A stretch of DNA of 64,000 nt from Spiroplasma sabaudiense Ar-1343 (GTDB taxonomy: Bacteria; Bacillota_I; Bacilli_A; Mycoplasmatales; Mycoplasmataceae), in the NCBI RefSeq assembly GCF_000565215.1, contig NZ_CP006934.1, positions 1,011,954 to 1,075,953 on the forward strand. The letters are read 5' to 3'. Position 1 is the stretch's first letter; every line of letters starts with the position of its first letter. The notes below the pieces were generated by a model. The model was not told the origin of the DNA and did no database searches. It worked only from the letters and a program-made list of their open reading frames with translations. A program made the position numbers and the translations under genes. Positions 20,202 through 29,746 of the stretch are shown in pieces.

Positions 20202-20993
20202 ATGAAGTTTTTATTTAGCATGCTTTCAGCATCGTTCTTAGGTATTTCCTCATTAAATTTAGCAATTCCAGTAATTAAAGACAAAGAAATTAATAATAGG
20301 GACACATTTTTATTGAATATGAATTTGAACGGAACTTATGATGTTGCATCCCAAATCAAATCAAATGTTGCCAGGTTAATGGTAAGCGGTATCACAGAAA
20401 ACACCAGCATAAAAAATCATCAAGGTGAAGCAATAGGTACACTGACTGATAGAGGTTCTCAAAAATTTGATTTGATTACTGTTAGTATATATCTAGAAAC
20501 CGGCAAAAGGGCTGTTCTAATTCTAAATCCTGAAGATTTAGAATTACAAGGTTTCATTCAACTTGATTCAAACGATACGCAATTTAAGTATGTTTATTTT
20601 TCAAATGCAAAAATTAAAAACATAGGAACAACATATGTAGAAAACTTATACTACACTAATTATTATTCTGATTTAATAGGAGATGCAGAATTTATAGTAA
20701 CAAGAGATTCAATGGCACACGCTTTCAATAGTATCGCTAATTATTCAGGTAACCCACTAATTATGAAAAAGCATCTGGTTGCTGCAATGCTTGTAACAAC
20801 TGAATCATTTAGATTTTTCAAAATGGCTGACCGAGTAGGTCAAATTTGAAATTATGAAGCAGGATATGACTGACAAATCCAAAAAAAACTTTATTTAAAT
20901 AACTGAGGTAAATGATCAGATGAATTTCATGAAAGCAATTTTGAAAATGCCAAGGAAAACTTAAGTGTCTTAAAAAAAATTAGCCCAAATTAA
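20202..20993 (+). CDS. Secreted ribosome-inactivating protein (RIP, rRNA N-glycosidase), copy 1
   Basis: 263 residues with a non-lipid signal peptide (MKFLFSMLSASFLGISSLNL). The RIP family (ricin A, Shiga toxin A) removes one adenine from the sarcin-ricin loop of 28S/23S rRNA. The catalytic helix is visible as 'VTTESFRFFKMA' with Glu201 and Arg204 (family pattern SEAxRF), followed by 'LYLNNWGKWSDEF' with Trp235 (family NxWG). 'NYYSDLIG' (Tyr154/155) matches the second active-site Tyr region. At the first active-site Tyr position, however, it reads 'NPEDLELQGF' with Glu114 where copy 2 has Tyr116, so activity may be altered. TGA codons are Trp. Start chosen by AAAGGAG six bases upstream. Confidence 0.82.
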
Positions 20994-21041
20994 TAAATAT
21001 TTTTATTAAATGAATTTTAACCAATCAAAGAAGGAGTTTAT

Positions 21042-21839
21042 ATGAAAATTTTAATTAGCTTATTGTCAATATTCACGGTGGGACATTCTGCAATTTCAGC
21101 TTTAACTCAACCAGTGGCAACCAATCAAATTGAAAAACAAAATCGAGTAGTAACAGAATTACAAATCAATTTTGATGATGACGAACCTGTGGATTGCCAA
21201 ATAGTGTCAAACGTTTTAAGATTAAGAGATAACGAAATTACTAGAACCACTGGAGTACAAAATAGTATTGGACAAGAAATTGACCTGCTGACAGGATTTG
21301 CTAGCAATCGAGTTGAATTTATAAATCTGACAGGAAGAATGGCCAATGGCCAATCTTATAGATTAATAATGAATCCAGATACCTTATATATTGATGGAAT
21401 TGTGGCCCCAATTCCAACTGGTGGAGGAGATCGATATTATTATTTCAATGACTCAGTTATTACTAGCATTCCAAATACAACAGCAATTGGATTTGGTTTT
21501 CCAGGTAACTACAATAATTTAATAGGCTCACAACAATTAATTATTTCCAGAAATTCGTTGGAGAACGCTTTTTATGAAATAATTAAATTTAATGGGGTTA
21601 GCAATGATAGAGTAAAAAAAGCACTAGTTCAAATTATATTCGCAACTTCTGAAGCAATGCGATTTTTCAATTTTGCTTACTTAACCAGACTTATTTGAAT
21701 CGAGGGAGGTTACATCAACTGACAAACCCAAATAAGACCGGATGCTACTAGATGGGGAGACATATCAGATGCTTTCTTAGATGGCTATGAAGATGAAGCA
21801 AAAGAAAAAATAGCAGTTTTGAAAGCTCCAAGATCGTAA
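21042..21839 (+). CDS. Secreted ribosome-inactivating protein (RIP, rRNA N-glycosidase), copy 2
   Basis: 265 residues, signal peptide MKILISLLSIFTVGHSAISA. All landmarks of an active RIP are present: Tyr116 in 'NPDTLYIDGI', 'RYYYFND' (131-137), Tyr157 in 'GNYNNLIG', Glu204 and Arg207 in 'ATSEAMRFF' (compare ricin SEAARF), and Trp238 in 'TRWGDIS'. It lies 48 bases after copy 1, on the same strand and probably in the same transcript, with its own AAGGAG site. Related Spiroplasma RIPs are known to depurinate ribosomes of nematodes and parasitoid wasps inside insect hosts. Target and export of this one are inferred. The two copies are clearly diverged from each other. Confidence 0.88.
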
Positions 21840-21874
21840 TCAAAACTTAAAAAAATATTTTCTTTAATAATTTT

Positions 21875-21906
21875 AATCCGGTTGTTAACTTAATCGGATT
21901 TTTTAA
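21875..21906 (+). terminator. Terminator of the RIP genes
   Basis: Short stem AATCCG / CGGATT with a 14-base loop then a T run, 36 bases after the stop of RIP copy 2. Confidence 0.6.
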
Positions 21907-21961
21907 TTTTAAAATTTAAGAAACACAATCGACTTTTTGCAATACAATATTTTTACATAAA

Positions 21962-21987
21962 AAAACCGACCCAATTGGGTCGGTTTT
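21962..21987 (-). terminator. Terminator of mreB paralogue B
   Basis: Palindromic stem ACCGACCC / GGGTCGGT, flanked by A/T runs, nine bases from the mreB stop. Confidence 0.85.
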
Positions 21988-21995
21988 AATAGTTT

Positions 21996-23027
21996 TTAAA
22001 AGAAGTCTTTCATTCTTGTTTTTTTGTACATTCCGTTTTCCAAACGTCTTTCAACTGTTTTTTGGAATAATTTTGTTCCTTCAATAACACAATTTAATGG
22101 ATCGGGTGCAATTTTTGCTGGTATTTGGAAGATGTCATAGAAGTATTTTTCAACATTTCTAATTAATGCTCCCCCACCACAAATTGTGATTCCCAATTTC
22201 ATAATATCTCCAGCTAATTCTGGTGGAGTTGCTTCTAAAACCTCAATTAATAAATCAGTAATTTTACTAAATGCATTTAGTAAAACGTTACGAACTTCAT
22301 CTGAAGTAATTCGTGCTTCTTTTGGTAATCCAGAAACAATGTCACGCCCATAAATTTGCATTACACGTTCTCCTGGATATTTAACCAATGATCCGATTTG
22401 TTTTTTAAGATTTTCGGCAGTTTTTTCTCCGATTGAAATATTGTATTCTGAACGAACATATTTTTGGATTTCCATATCAAATGAAGTTCCAGCAACACGG
22501 ATTGATTTTGAAACAACAACTTCACCAGATGAGATTAGCGCCACATCAGTAGTTCCCCCACCGATGTCTAACACTAAGTGACCTCTTGGTAAGTCAATGT
22601 TTAATCCGGCTCCAATTGCAGCCATTTTAACTTCTTCTTCAACTAATACTATTTCTGCTCCCATTGACATAGCAACTTTTTTCAAAGCATCACGTTCTAA
22701 TTCAGTTACTCCACTTGGACAAGCCAATAGGACAATAGAATTTTTTCATGAATTTGTCATTCGTAATCTAGCAAAAATACTTTTTAGTAAATCTGAGGTT
22801 GCTTCTAAGTCTGAGATAACTCCATCACGAATTGGAATAACCATACGGATTCCTTCGTGAGTTTTACCAACCATTTCGTAAGCATCGTTTCCTAATGCCA
22901 CTAGTGAGTTAGTATAGTTATCATAGGCCATAATTGAGGGTTCGTTATAAACGATTCCCTGTCCAGCAACATAAGCTAAAACGTTTGATGTTCCTAAATC
23001 TAATGAAATAAACACATTTTCGTTCAT
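21996..23027 (-). CDS. mreB: MreB paralogue B
   Basis: 343 residues. Canonical actin-like motifs: 'LDLGTSNVLAYV', 'VEEEVKMAAIGAG', 'DIGGGTTDVALI', 'GGGALI'. It is very close to paralogue C (23114-24157) over its whole length and probably arose by tandem duplication. One TGA is Trp (MTNSWKNSI). Shine-Dalgarno AAAGGAG. It is separated from paralogue C by a terminator (23075-23105), so it seems to have its own promoter; a perfect dyad GATTCTTA-GT-TAAGAATC lies at 23048-23065 in that gap. Confidence 0.93.
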
Positions 23028-23047
23028 TTTTATTTCTCCTTTAATTT

Positions 23048-23065
23048 GATTCTTAGTTAAGAATC
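23048..23065. promoter_or_regulatory. Perfect dyad upstream of mreB paralogue B
   Basis: GATTCTTA GT TAAGAATC, 8-base arms, 21 bases upstream of the start codon. Either an operator or a hairpin in the leader. Confidence 0.4.
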
Positions 23066-23074
23066 TATTTTAAT

Positions 23075-23105
23075 AAAAAACAACAAGTTTTGTTATCTTG
23101 TTGTT
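23075..23105 (-). terminator. Terminator between mreB paralogues C and B
   Basis: Stem AACAACAAG / CTTGTTGTT followed on the minus strand by TTTTTATTAAAA. Confidence 0.75.
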
Positions 23106-23113
23106 GGTTTGAA

Positions 23114-24157
23114 TTAGAAAGAAAGAAAACTTTTTTCGTCTTTAGGATATAGACCGTTTTCTAAACGTCTTCTTACTGTTTTTTCGAATAGCTTAGTACC
23201 ATCAATAACACAATTTAATGGATCTTTGGCAGTTCTAGCAGGAATTTGGAAGATATCAATGAAATATCTTTCAATATTTCTAATCATTGCTCCCCCTCCA
23301 CAAATAGTGATACCATTTCTCATGATATCTCCAGCTAATTCTGGTGGAGTTTCCTCTAATAATTCAATTAATAAATCAGTAATTTTACTAAATGAATTTA
23401 GTAAAACGTTACGAATTTCTTCTGAAGTAATTCGTGCTTCTTTTGGTAATCCAGAAACAATGTCACGTCCATAAACTTGCATTGCTCTTTCAGCTGGGTA
23501 CTTAACAAGTGATCCAATTTCTTTTTTCACGTTTTCAGCACTTTTTCTACCAACTGAGATGTTATATTCTGAACGAATATATTTACGAATTTCTTCGTCA
23601 AAGAAGTTTCCAGCATTTTTAAGTGATTTTGAAACAACAATTTCTCCAGCAGAGATAATTGCCACATCAGTAGTTCCCCCACCGATGTCTAACACTAAGT
23701 TACCCATTGGTAAGTCAATGTTAATTCCAGCTCCTAAAGCAGCCATTTTAGCTTCTTCTTCAATTAATACTAATCCAGCTCCCATATCTTTGGCAACCAT
23801 TTTTAATGCTTCACGTTCCAATTCAGTAACTCCACTTGGACAAGCCAATAGAACAACTGAGTTTTTTCATGAATTCATCATTTGTAATCTTCCAAAAATA
23901 TGTTTTAAAAGATCTGATGCAGCTTCTAAGTCTGCGATAACTCCATCAACTAATGGAGTTACCATTCTAATACCTTCGTGAGTTTTTCCAGCCATTTCAT
24001 AAGCTTCGATTCCAAGACAAATTAATTCATTTGTATTAACATCGTAAGCCATTAATGATGGTTGGTTATAAACTACTCCTTGACCAGCAACATAAGCTAA
24101 AATGTTTGATGTTCCTAAGTCAAGGGAAATAAAGGCCGCGCTATCTGGTTTAATCAT
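23114..24157 (-). CDS. mreB: MreB paralogue C
   Basis: 347 residues. Motifs 'LDLGTSNILAYV', 'IEEEAKMAALGAG', 'DIGGGTTDVAII', 'GGGAMI'. It lies 46 bases downstream of paralogue D with AGGAGAG as ribosome binding site and is likely co-transcribed with D. One TGA is Trp. It differs from B mainly in the N- and C-termini, where MreB proteins usually carry membrane-binding elements. Confidence 0.93.
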
Positions 24158-24203
24158 ATTTTCTCTCCTTTTTCAATTTTCTTAATTTAAATTTAAAATG
24201 GGA

Positions 24204-25250
24204 TTAATATGAAACTTCAGAGTGATTTCTTTGCGCTTTAATAATTTCAAAAATTTCAGATTCGAATTTTTTAGTTCCGTTAATTACGGCTAGTAATGGT
24301 TGTTCACCAATTTTTGTTGGTAATTGTAGAGTATCTGCGAAGTATTTATCAATACCTTTGATTAATGCTCCCCCACCACATAAAGTAATACCGTTTCTGA
24401 AAATATCTCCAGCTAATTCTGGTGGAGTATCTTCTAATACTTGAACAGTTAAGTCAATAATTCTTGATACTGGTACTTTTAATACTTCACGGATTTCTTC
24501 TGGTGTAATTTCGATTTCTCTTGGTAATCCTGAAACAACGTCACGTCCATAAACTTTCATACGTCTTTCGTCTGGGTATTTTGATAATGACCCGATATTA
24601 ACTTTGATTGATTCAGCAGTTTTTGATCCAATTTCTAGACCATATTGTGAACGGATGAATTTTTGACATTCATCATTTAAGTAGTTCCCTGCAACTTTAA
24701 TAGATTTTGATAAAACGATATCTCCTGATGCAAGAACTGCAATATCAGTAGTTCCCCCACCCATATCAACGATTAGGTTTCCAGTTGGAGCGTAAATATT
24801 TACCCCTCCACCAAGTGCAGCCATTTTAACTTCTTCTTCAACGAATACTTGAACAGCTCCTAAGTTCATTGCAATTTTTTTAAGAGCAGTTTTTTCTAAT
24901 TCAGTAATTACTGAAGGACATGCTAATAACATAATTGAGTTTTTTAGAGTTTTTGCAATTCTTAATTTTGCAAAGATGTATCTTAATTGTGCTTCGGTTG
25001 CACGAATATCAGTAATAACTCCATCAACCATTGGTCTTACGACACGGATTGTTTTGTTTCCTTTACCGATCATTTTGTAGGCTTCTTCCCCTACGGCAAC
25101 GATTTTGTTTTCTTTAATTCTATATGCTACGATTGAAGGTTCGTTATAAACGATTCCTTGTCCTGTGATATAAACTAGAGTGTTAGCAGTACCTAAATCC
25201 ATTGATACGAATGTAGGTCTATTGCTTTTTTTAGTAGCTGCTAATGCCAT
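24204..25250 (-). CDS. mreB: MreB paralogue D
   Basis: 348 residues, with no internal TGA codon. Motifs 'MDLGTANTLVYI', 'VEEEVKMAALGGG', 'DMGGGTTDIAVL', 'GGGALI'. It is more distant from A-C than they are from one another. It is the first gene of the C-D unit and has the clearest promoter in the window (25339-25367), with an 80-base leader that includes dyads. Confidence 0.93.
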   Translation of the reverse strand: MALAATKKSNRPTFVSMDLGTANTLVYITGQGIVYNEPSIVAYRIKENKIVAVGEEAYKMIGKGNKTIRVVRPMVDGVITDIRATEAQLRYIFAKLRIAKTLKNSIMLLACPSVITELEKTALKKIAMNLGAVQVFVEEEVKMAALGGGVNIYAPTGNLIVDMGGGTTDIAVLASGDIVLSKSIKVAGNYLNDECQKFIRSQYGLEIGSKTAESIKVNIGSLSKYPDERRMKVYGRDVVSGLPREIEITPEEIREVLKVPVSRIIDLTVQVLEDTPPELAGDIFRNGITLCGGGALIKGIDKYFADTLQLPTKIGEQPLLAVINGTKKFESEIFEIIKAQRNHSEVSY

Positions 25251-25271
25251 TTGATAATCTCCTTTATTTCT

Positions 25272-25287
25272 ATGACAATCTTGTCAT
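25272..25287. promoter_or_regulatory. Dyad in the leader of mreB paralogue D
   Basis: ATGACAA TC TTGTCAT, a perfect 7-base inverted repeat between the promoter and the start codon. Confidence 0.4.
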
Positions 25288-25338
25288 TCTATAATTACGC
25301 ACCAGCACATAAAAAAATGCAGGACGTAACCTACATTT

Positions 25339-25367
25339 ATTATAACAAAAACACCAATTAATAGCAA
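25339..25367 (-). promoter_or_regulatory. Sigma-70-type promoter of mreB paralogue D
   Basis: Minus strand TTGCTA, 17-base spacer, TATAAT; transcription should begin near 25332. The best -35/-10 pair in the window. Confidence 0.7.
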
Positions 25368-25456
25368 TTTGTCTTGTAAAATATTATATTTATTATCATC
25401 TAGACTTTTTGATTATATCGTTTATTTCCCTATTACAGTAGTAATTTTTTAATAAA

Positions 25457-26989
25457 TTACACATTACTTTTTTTATTGAAATAAAAGAAAAATATTAGGT
25501 TTGTCCCAAAAAATAATAAAGTATAGAAAATGTAAGTGAACTCCAGAATCGGATTTTTTACAAAATAGTACTCAGTTTTTTGGGTTTGAGGATTGATCTT
25601 TGATTTTACTTTAAAGTCGATTTTTGAATTTACAGGTTCATACTGGCGATAAAAATAATCATAATAAACATCATCACAATACATTCTTCCATATCACATA
25701 TTTGTTAACTGCATTAATGGGTTGAAAAGATTTTGCATTCGGTTTTTTGAGTAGATTTGATTCATAATATCAACTTCAATTTTTTTAAACTCTGTTTGCT
25801 GGATTTGGATAGAGTGATTCAATGCCTTAAAAAATAAAAGTTCTGCTGCTGAATGATAACCTTCTTTAATTTGAGAACCGTAATCTCCCATTCTCCAATA
25901 ACTTGTTCATTTGATTGATGAATTTTGCAAATAAAAATTTGTGAAGTATACTTCCATTAAATCGTTAATGAAAAGATACTCAGGTTTTTTGTTATTATTT
26001 TTTAAAAACTTTATTAATTGGTTTGGTTCAAATTTTTCTGTACCATAGTTAAATTCATATAAGTCACTATATTGAATTTTAACATTGTAAGATTTTTCAA
26101 ATAAATTATGAAAATAATTAATTAGGTTATTATAGTCTTCATATTCAGGGTAGTCATCTAGTATTTGAAAACCATTTTTATTTCCATCAAACCAAAGTGC
26201 TGGGCCAAACAAGAAACCGTCAACCCTATCAAAATCCATTTCACTGATTAAATTTTCTTCCACTTCTTTTCCTTGAGATACTATTTTTTTTGCTAAATCA
26301 CTTTGCTCAAAAACTTTATTAATCTCAGTAACTTTATAAATTTGAGAGCCTAATTCAATTGTCTCAAAATCATAGTATTCCTCGTTTTTTATATTAACCT
26401 TACCCTCTGGAACCAATTGCGAGAATGATAAAATAAAAAAAAGAGTTAGAAAAGAAATACTTATACTAATAACTGAAGAAAGCGAATTTGCAATAAGTAA
26501 GTTAAAAACAACCGAAAAAGTTGCCATCATTAAAGCAAAAATAAAATATCAGCCAAGTTTGGCAATAAAAACTTGGTAGTAAATTTCTTTTTGAGGAACA
26601 GCGGCATAAAAAACACCGTTTAAAACTAAAATAGTTCCCAGCAAAAAAGACAGATACGCATAAAGTATAAATATTCTGGTAAAGTAAATTGATTTATTAT
26701 TAAATCCAAACCTTTTTTCTAAAGAAATGATTCCATTATTTTTATCATCGCTCAATAATTTTGTCGCAAAGTAAACAACCGAAATTGCTAAAAAAATTGA
26801 TACTAGTGCATTAGATATAATAGAAAACCATGATACATAAGCCTCTCAATAAACATTCGCATAATAAACGATTACAATTCCAGTAATTAAGTTAATTAAT
26901 ATTGTCAAAACCGACAACAGTATAATTGGTACATTTTTTAGACAACCAGCTGAAATCGTTTTTAATAAACCGAAAAAATTATTTTTCAT
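25457..26989 (-). CDS. ABC-2-type transporter permease with large outside domain
   Basis: 510 residues. About six membrane segments: four in the first 160 residues, one near 175-195, one at the C-terminus (EFTYIFYTLLFFGTNLIFFF). Between the last two is a soluble stretch of about 270 residues. It overlaps the end of its ATPase gene by 11 bases. Near residue 430 it carries 'NLFNPLMQLTNM', which recurs as 'IFNPLTQISQM' and 'ILNPLVQFSQM' in the two permeases encoded at 28034-31408, so all three are homologues. TGA codons are Trp. Substrate unknown; export is likely from the architecture. Confidence 0.75.
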
Positions 26990-27716
26990 TATTAAAGTAC
27001 CTCTCAATCATTTCAATTTTTTCGCTTTTGTTTAAATCAATGGTTTTATGATATGTGTGAACCAGATCTTTAATATCTTTCTTGGGTTTATTTAAGACTA
27101 CTTCACCTTTTTTTATAATGATAACGCGGTCTAGTAGAAGTTCAATCTCCTCAATTAGATGGGTAATAATGATAATCGTTTTACCTTTAAGCTTCAAACC
27201 CTGAATTACCTTAATCACAACCTCTTTGTTTTCAGCATCAAGATTTGCAGTTGGTTCATCAAAAAAAACTATTTCAGAATCTATCAAAAAGAGAATTAGT
27301 AATGATAACATTTTTCTTTGCCCTGCAGACAACTTCTTTATTTTTGTTTTTTTAAATTGATTGTAATCAAAAAGCCACTTTAGATCATTAATTTCAGTAA
27401 TTGGGAAATCCTTTCTTAAAAGCAAGTTAAAAATATATTTGCAATAAATTTCAACTGAGACATTTCCGGGCATCTCGTTACTCTCCACAAAGAAAAACAT
27501 TTTATCAAAATCGCTTTTTTCAAGTTTTTTCCCTTCAAGAGAAATTTCACCTGAATCTGGTAGATGCTCATTAAAAATTGTCTTTAGTAACGTTGTCTTG
27601 CCAACGCCGTTGTTTCCTAAAATTCCGCAAACCTCGCCTTTTTTAAAAGTTAAGTTAATATCAATTAGAATTTTTTTAGTTCCAAAACTTTTGTTTAAAT
27701 TCTTTATTTCAAACAT
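26979..27716 (-). CDS. ABC transporter ATP-binding protein
   Basis: 245 residues. Walker A 'GILGNNGVGKTTLL' (about 37-50), signature 'KLSAGQRKML' (about 134), Walker B 'EIVFFDEPTANLD' (about 153), switch His in 'IIIITHLIEE'. Start taken at 27716 (MFEIKNLNKSFG), where AAGGAAA lies upstream; an upstream ATG at 27767 would add 17 residues. Partner of the overlapping permease. Confidence 0.9.
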   Translation of the reverse strand: MFEIKNLNKSFGTKKILIDINLTFKKGEVCGILGNNGVGKTTLLKTIFNEHLPDSGEISLEGKKLEKSDFDKMFFFVESNEMPGNVSVEIYCKYIFNLLLRKDFPITEINDLKWLFDYNQFKKTKIKKLSAGQRKMLSLLILFLIDSEIVFFDEPTANLDAENKEVVIKVIQGLKLKGKTIIIITHLIEEIELLLDRVIIIKKGEVVLNKPKKDIKDLVHTYHKTIDLNKSEKIEMIERYFNNEK

Positions 27717-28033
27717 TTGATTATTTTCCTTTTTTATATTTTTAAAAATATAAATTAATTTTATCATTAATAAACTTCTCTTTGCAAATCGACGCGTTAT
27801 TCAAATTTACACAATTTTATGAAAATAAAGAAATTTAAATTTAAAACAAATAAAAATTTTTATAAAATATAAATAAAATCTTTAAAAATAATTATTATAA
27901 AGTAGTATAATGATTTTGTATCGACGTATTATTATCTCTGCCTGGTAATCCTGGGACAGAATTATTTAAAAATCAACTGATATCTGCTAGTTGATCAAGA
28001 TTTTTAGTAATTAAATGAGATGTGAGGACCCAA
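27717..28033. other. Divergent promoter region and structured leader
   Basis: 317 bases between divergent ABC modules. On the plus strand TATAAT at 27906-27911 sits in AAGTAGTATAATGAT, a sequence repeated upstream of 32368. Transcription would give a leader of about 115 bases with a stem ATCAACT / AGTTGAT near 27971-27996 and a competing pairing AAAAATC / GATTTTT. This looks like an attenuator or a protein/RNA switch but matches no riboswitch class I know. Confidence 0.4.
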
Positions 28034-29728
28034 ATGAATAAATTTGTCAAAAAGAAAAACCAATTTTGGGCGCTTTTTTTATGAAAAATTAAAAAAATAT
28101 TTGAAATTAAAAGTTTTTTAGTTGTTGTTTTAATATTTGCTGCAATTAGCGCAATTTTTGCAATTTCCCTTTCGGTTAGTTTAGCAACCTTGGGGGCAGC
28201 AGATGAATTGTCAACGAATTTCTATGTTTGATTGACACTAAAATTTGCTTGTCAAATAATTTTTATTGGTTTTATCATTTTAATTTTGGTAGCAAAACTT
28301 TTTAGAATTGATGTTGACAACAAAGAGTTATCAGTATATACAAGAGCAGGGGTAAAAACTTATTCTTGATTTATTAATCGGATTTTCATGATAACTTTAA
28401 TTGTTTGAATCATAATTGGGGTTGTTGCATTAGGAGATTTCTTAATAATGCTATTTAATCCTTACAATTTTTTTATCAATAAAGCAATTTTTATGTATTT
28501 ATTTTATTTCTGTTTTAGCTTTGGCTTTTCTGCAGTTACTATTTTATTACTTCAAATTTTTAAGATATCTGTTGTTTTTGTGATTTCAATTCCATTGCTA
28601 GTAATTATTTCTGGGGCCGGTTTTTTTCACTCATTTTCATCAAAAACCGATCAAAAAAACTTTGCACAACAACAGGCACAAGCTGAGTGAGAATTGGCCA
28701 ATACCTTTAATTACTATAAAGTTTTAACGTCAAATAATTTATATGACGAAATGAAAAGTTTTAGTAGAGATATTTATGAAGAGGAATCTTCTAATGCCAA
28801 ATTTAATGAATACTTTACAATGCGTCAAACCTTTGAAACTGAAGCTTTAATTCAGAAGGCAATCAATGATAGTTTTTTGGGAACAACAAAATATACTTAC
28901 AATAATAAGGATTTGAAAATCCAAAACGGGCAGCCATTTTATGATTTTAATTCTTTTAACTATTCAAGCTATCGACACGATTACCAGTTTTCAAAAAGTT
29001 TAAACTATTTGGGAAGCGAATTAAAAAATAATTCCAACCCAGATATCCATAAGTATTTTCCAATTATAAATTTTTTAGAAAATAACTTGAACTCATTTGA
29101 GCCCTCGTTTTTCTTAGTTTCCAGCGATGATTACAAACCCGAAGATGATTTATTTGCAAGGGGGGATAATTATAGTCCAATATCTGAAGAGGTTTGAAAA
29201 AATTATAATAATAATTATGGTTCTTTTTTAGCAAATTGATTTATTTTAAATTTTAATAAAGCTTTGTTTTCAATGTCAGATAACTTGATTAGCTATATTT
29301 ATAAATACGATAATTTGTTTCTTCCATCAATTAAAGCCAATTTAATCTTTAATCCTTTAACTCAAATTTCACAAATGTCATTTGGAACTTCAAAAAATCC
29401 ACTTCTTGATAACACTTTTAATTTATTAGATTTTTCGCTCCATTCAACATTTCCAAATACCTTTATTAAAATCGATTATAAACCTGGTACAAATGATCTT
29501 CTAAAAAAAATTACCACTAAAGATCAAAAAATGATTGTAAAGAATGGCTATCAACCCGATTTTCTCGAGGATGATGGAGAGTACAGTTCCTACTACAATT
29601 TAATTGAGAAAATAAAAGTAGTAAAAATTGTCCCCATTTGAGTTTTGTTTTTATTACACTTCATTATCGCGATTGGCTTTTATGGCTTAGGATATGTTTT
29701 ATTAAAAATTAAAATTTTAAAATTATAA
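28034..29728 (+). CDS. ABC-2-type transporter permease with large outside domain
   Basis: 564 residues. Membrane helices near 28-55, 70-95, 110-140, 150-175 and 178-200, then a soluble region of about 310 residues, and a last helix (WVLFLLHFIIAIGFYGLGYVLL). It has 'IFNPLTQISQM' near 435 as in its two homologues. First gene of a permease-permease-ATPase operon (28034-32155). The start at 28034 has GTGAGGA upstream. Five or more TGA codons read as Trp. Confidence 0.75.
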
Positions 29729-29746
29729 TTAGAAACGGAAGTAATT

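Noticed and set aside
23114..24157. mreB B and C as an assembly duplicate
   Set aside because: They differ throughout, including many amino-acid changes and distinct termini, so they are real paralogues.
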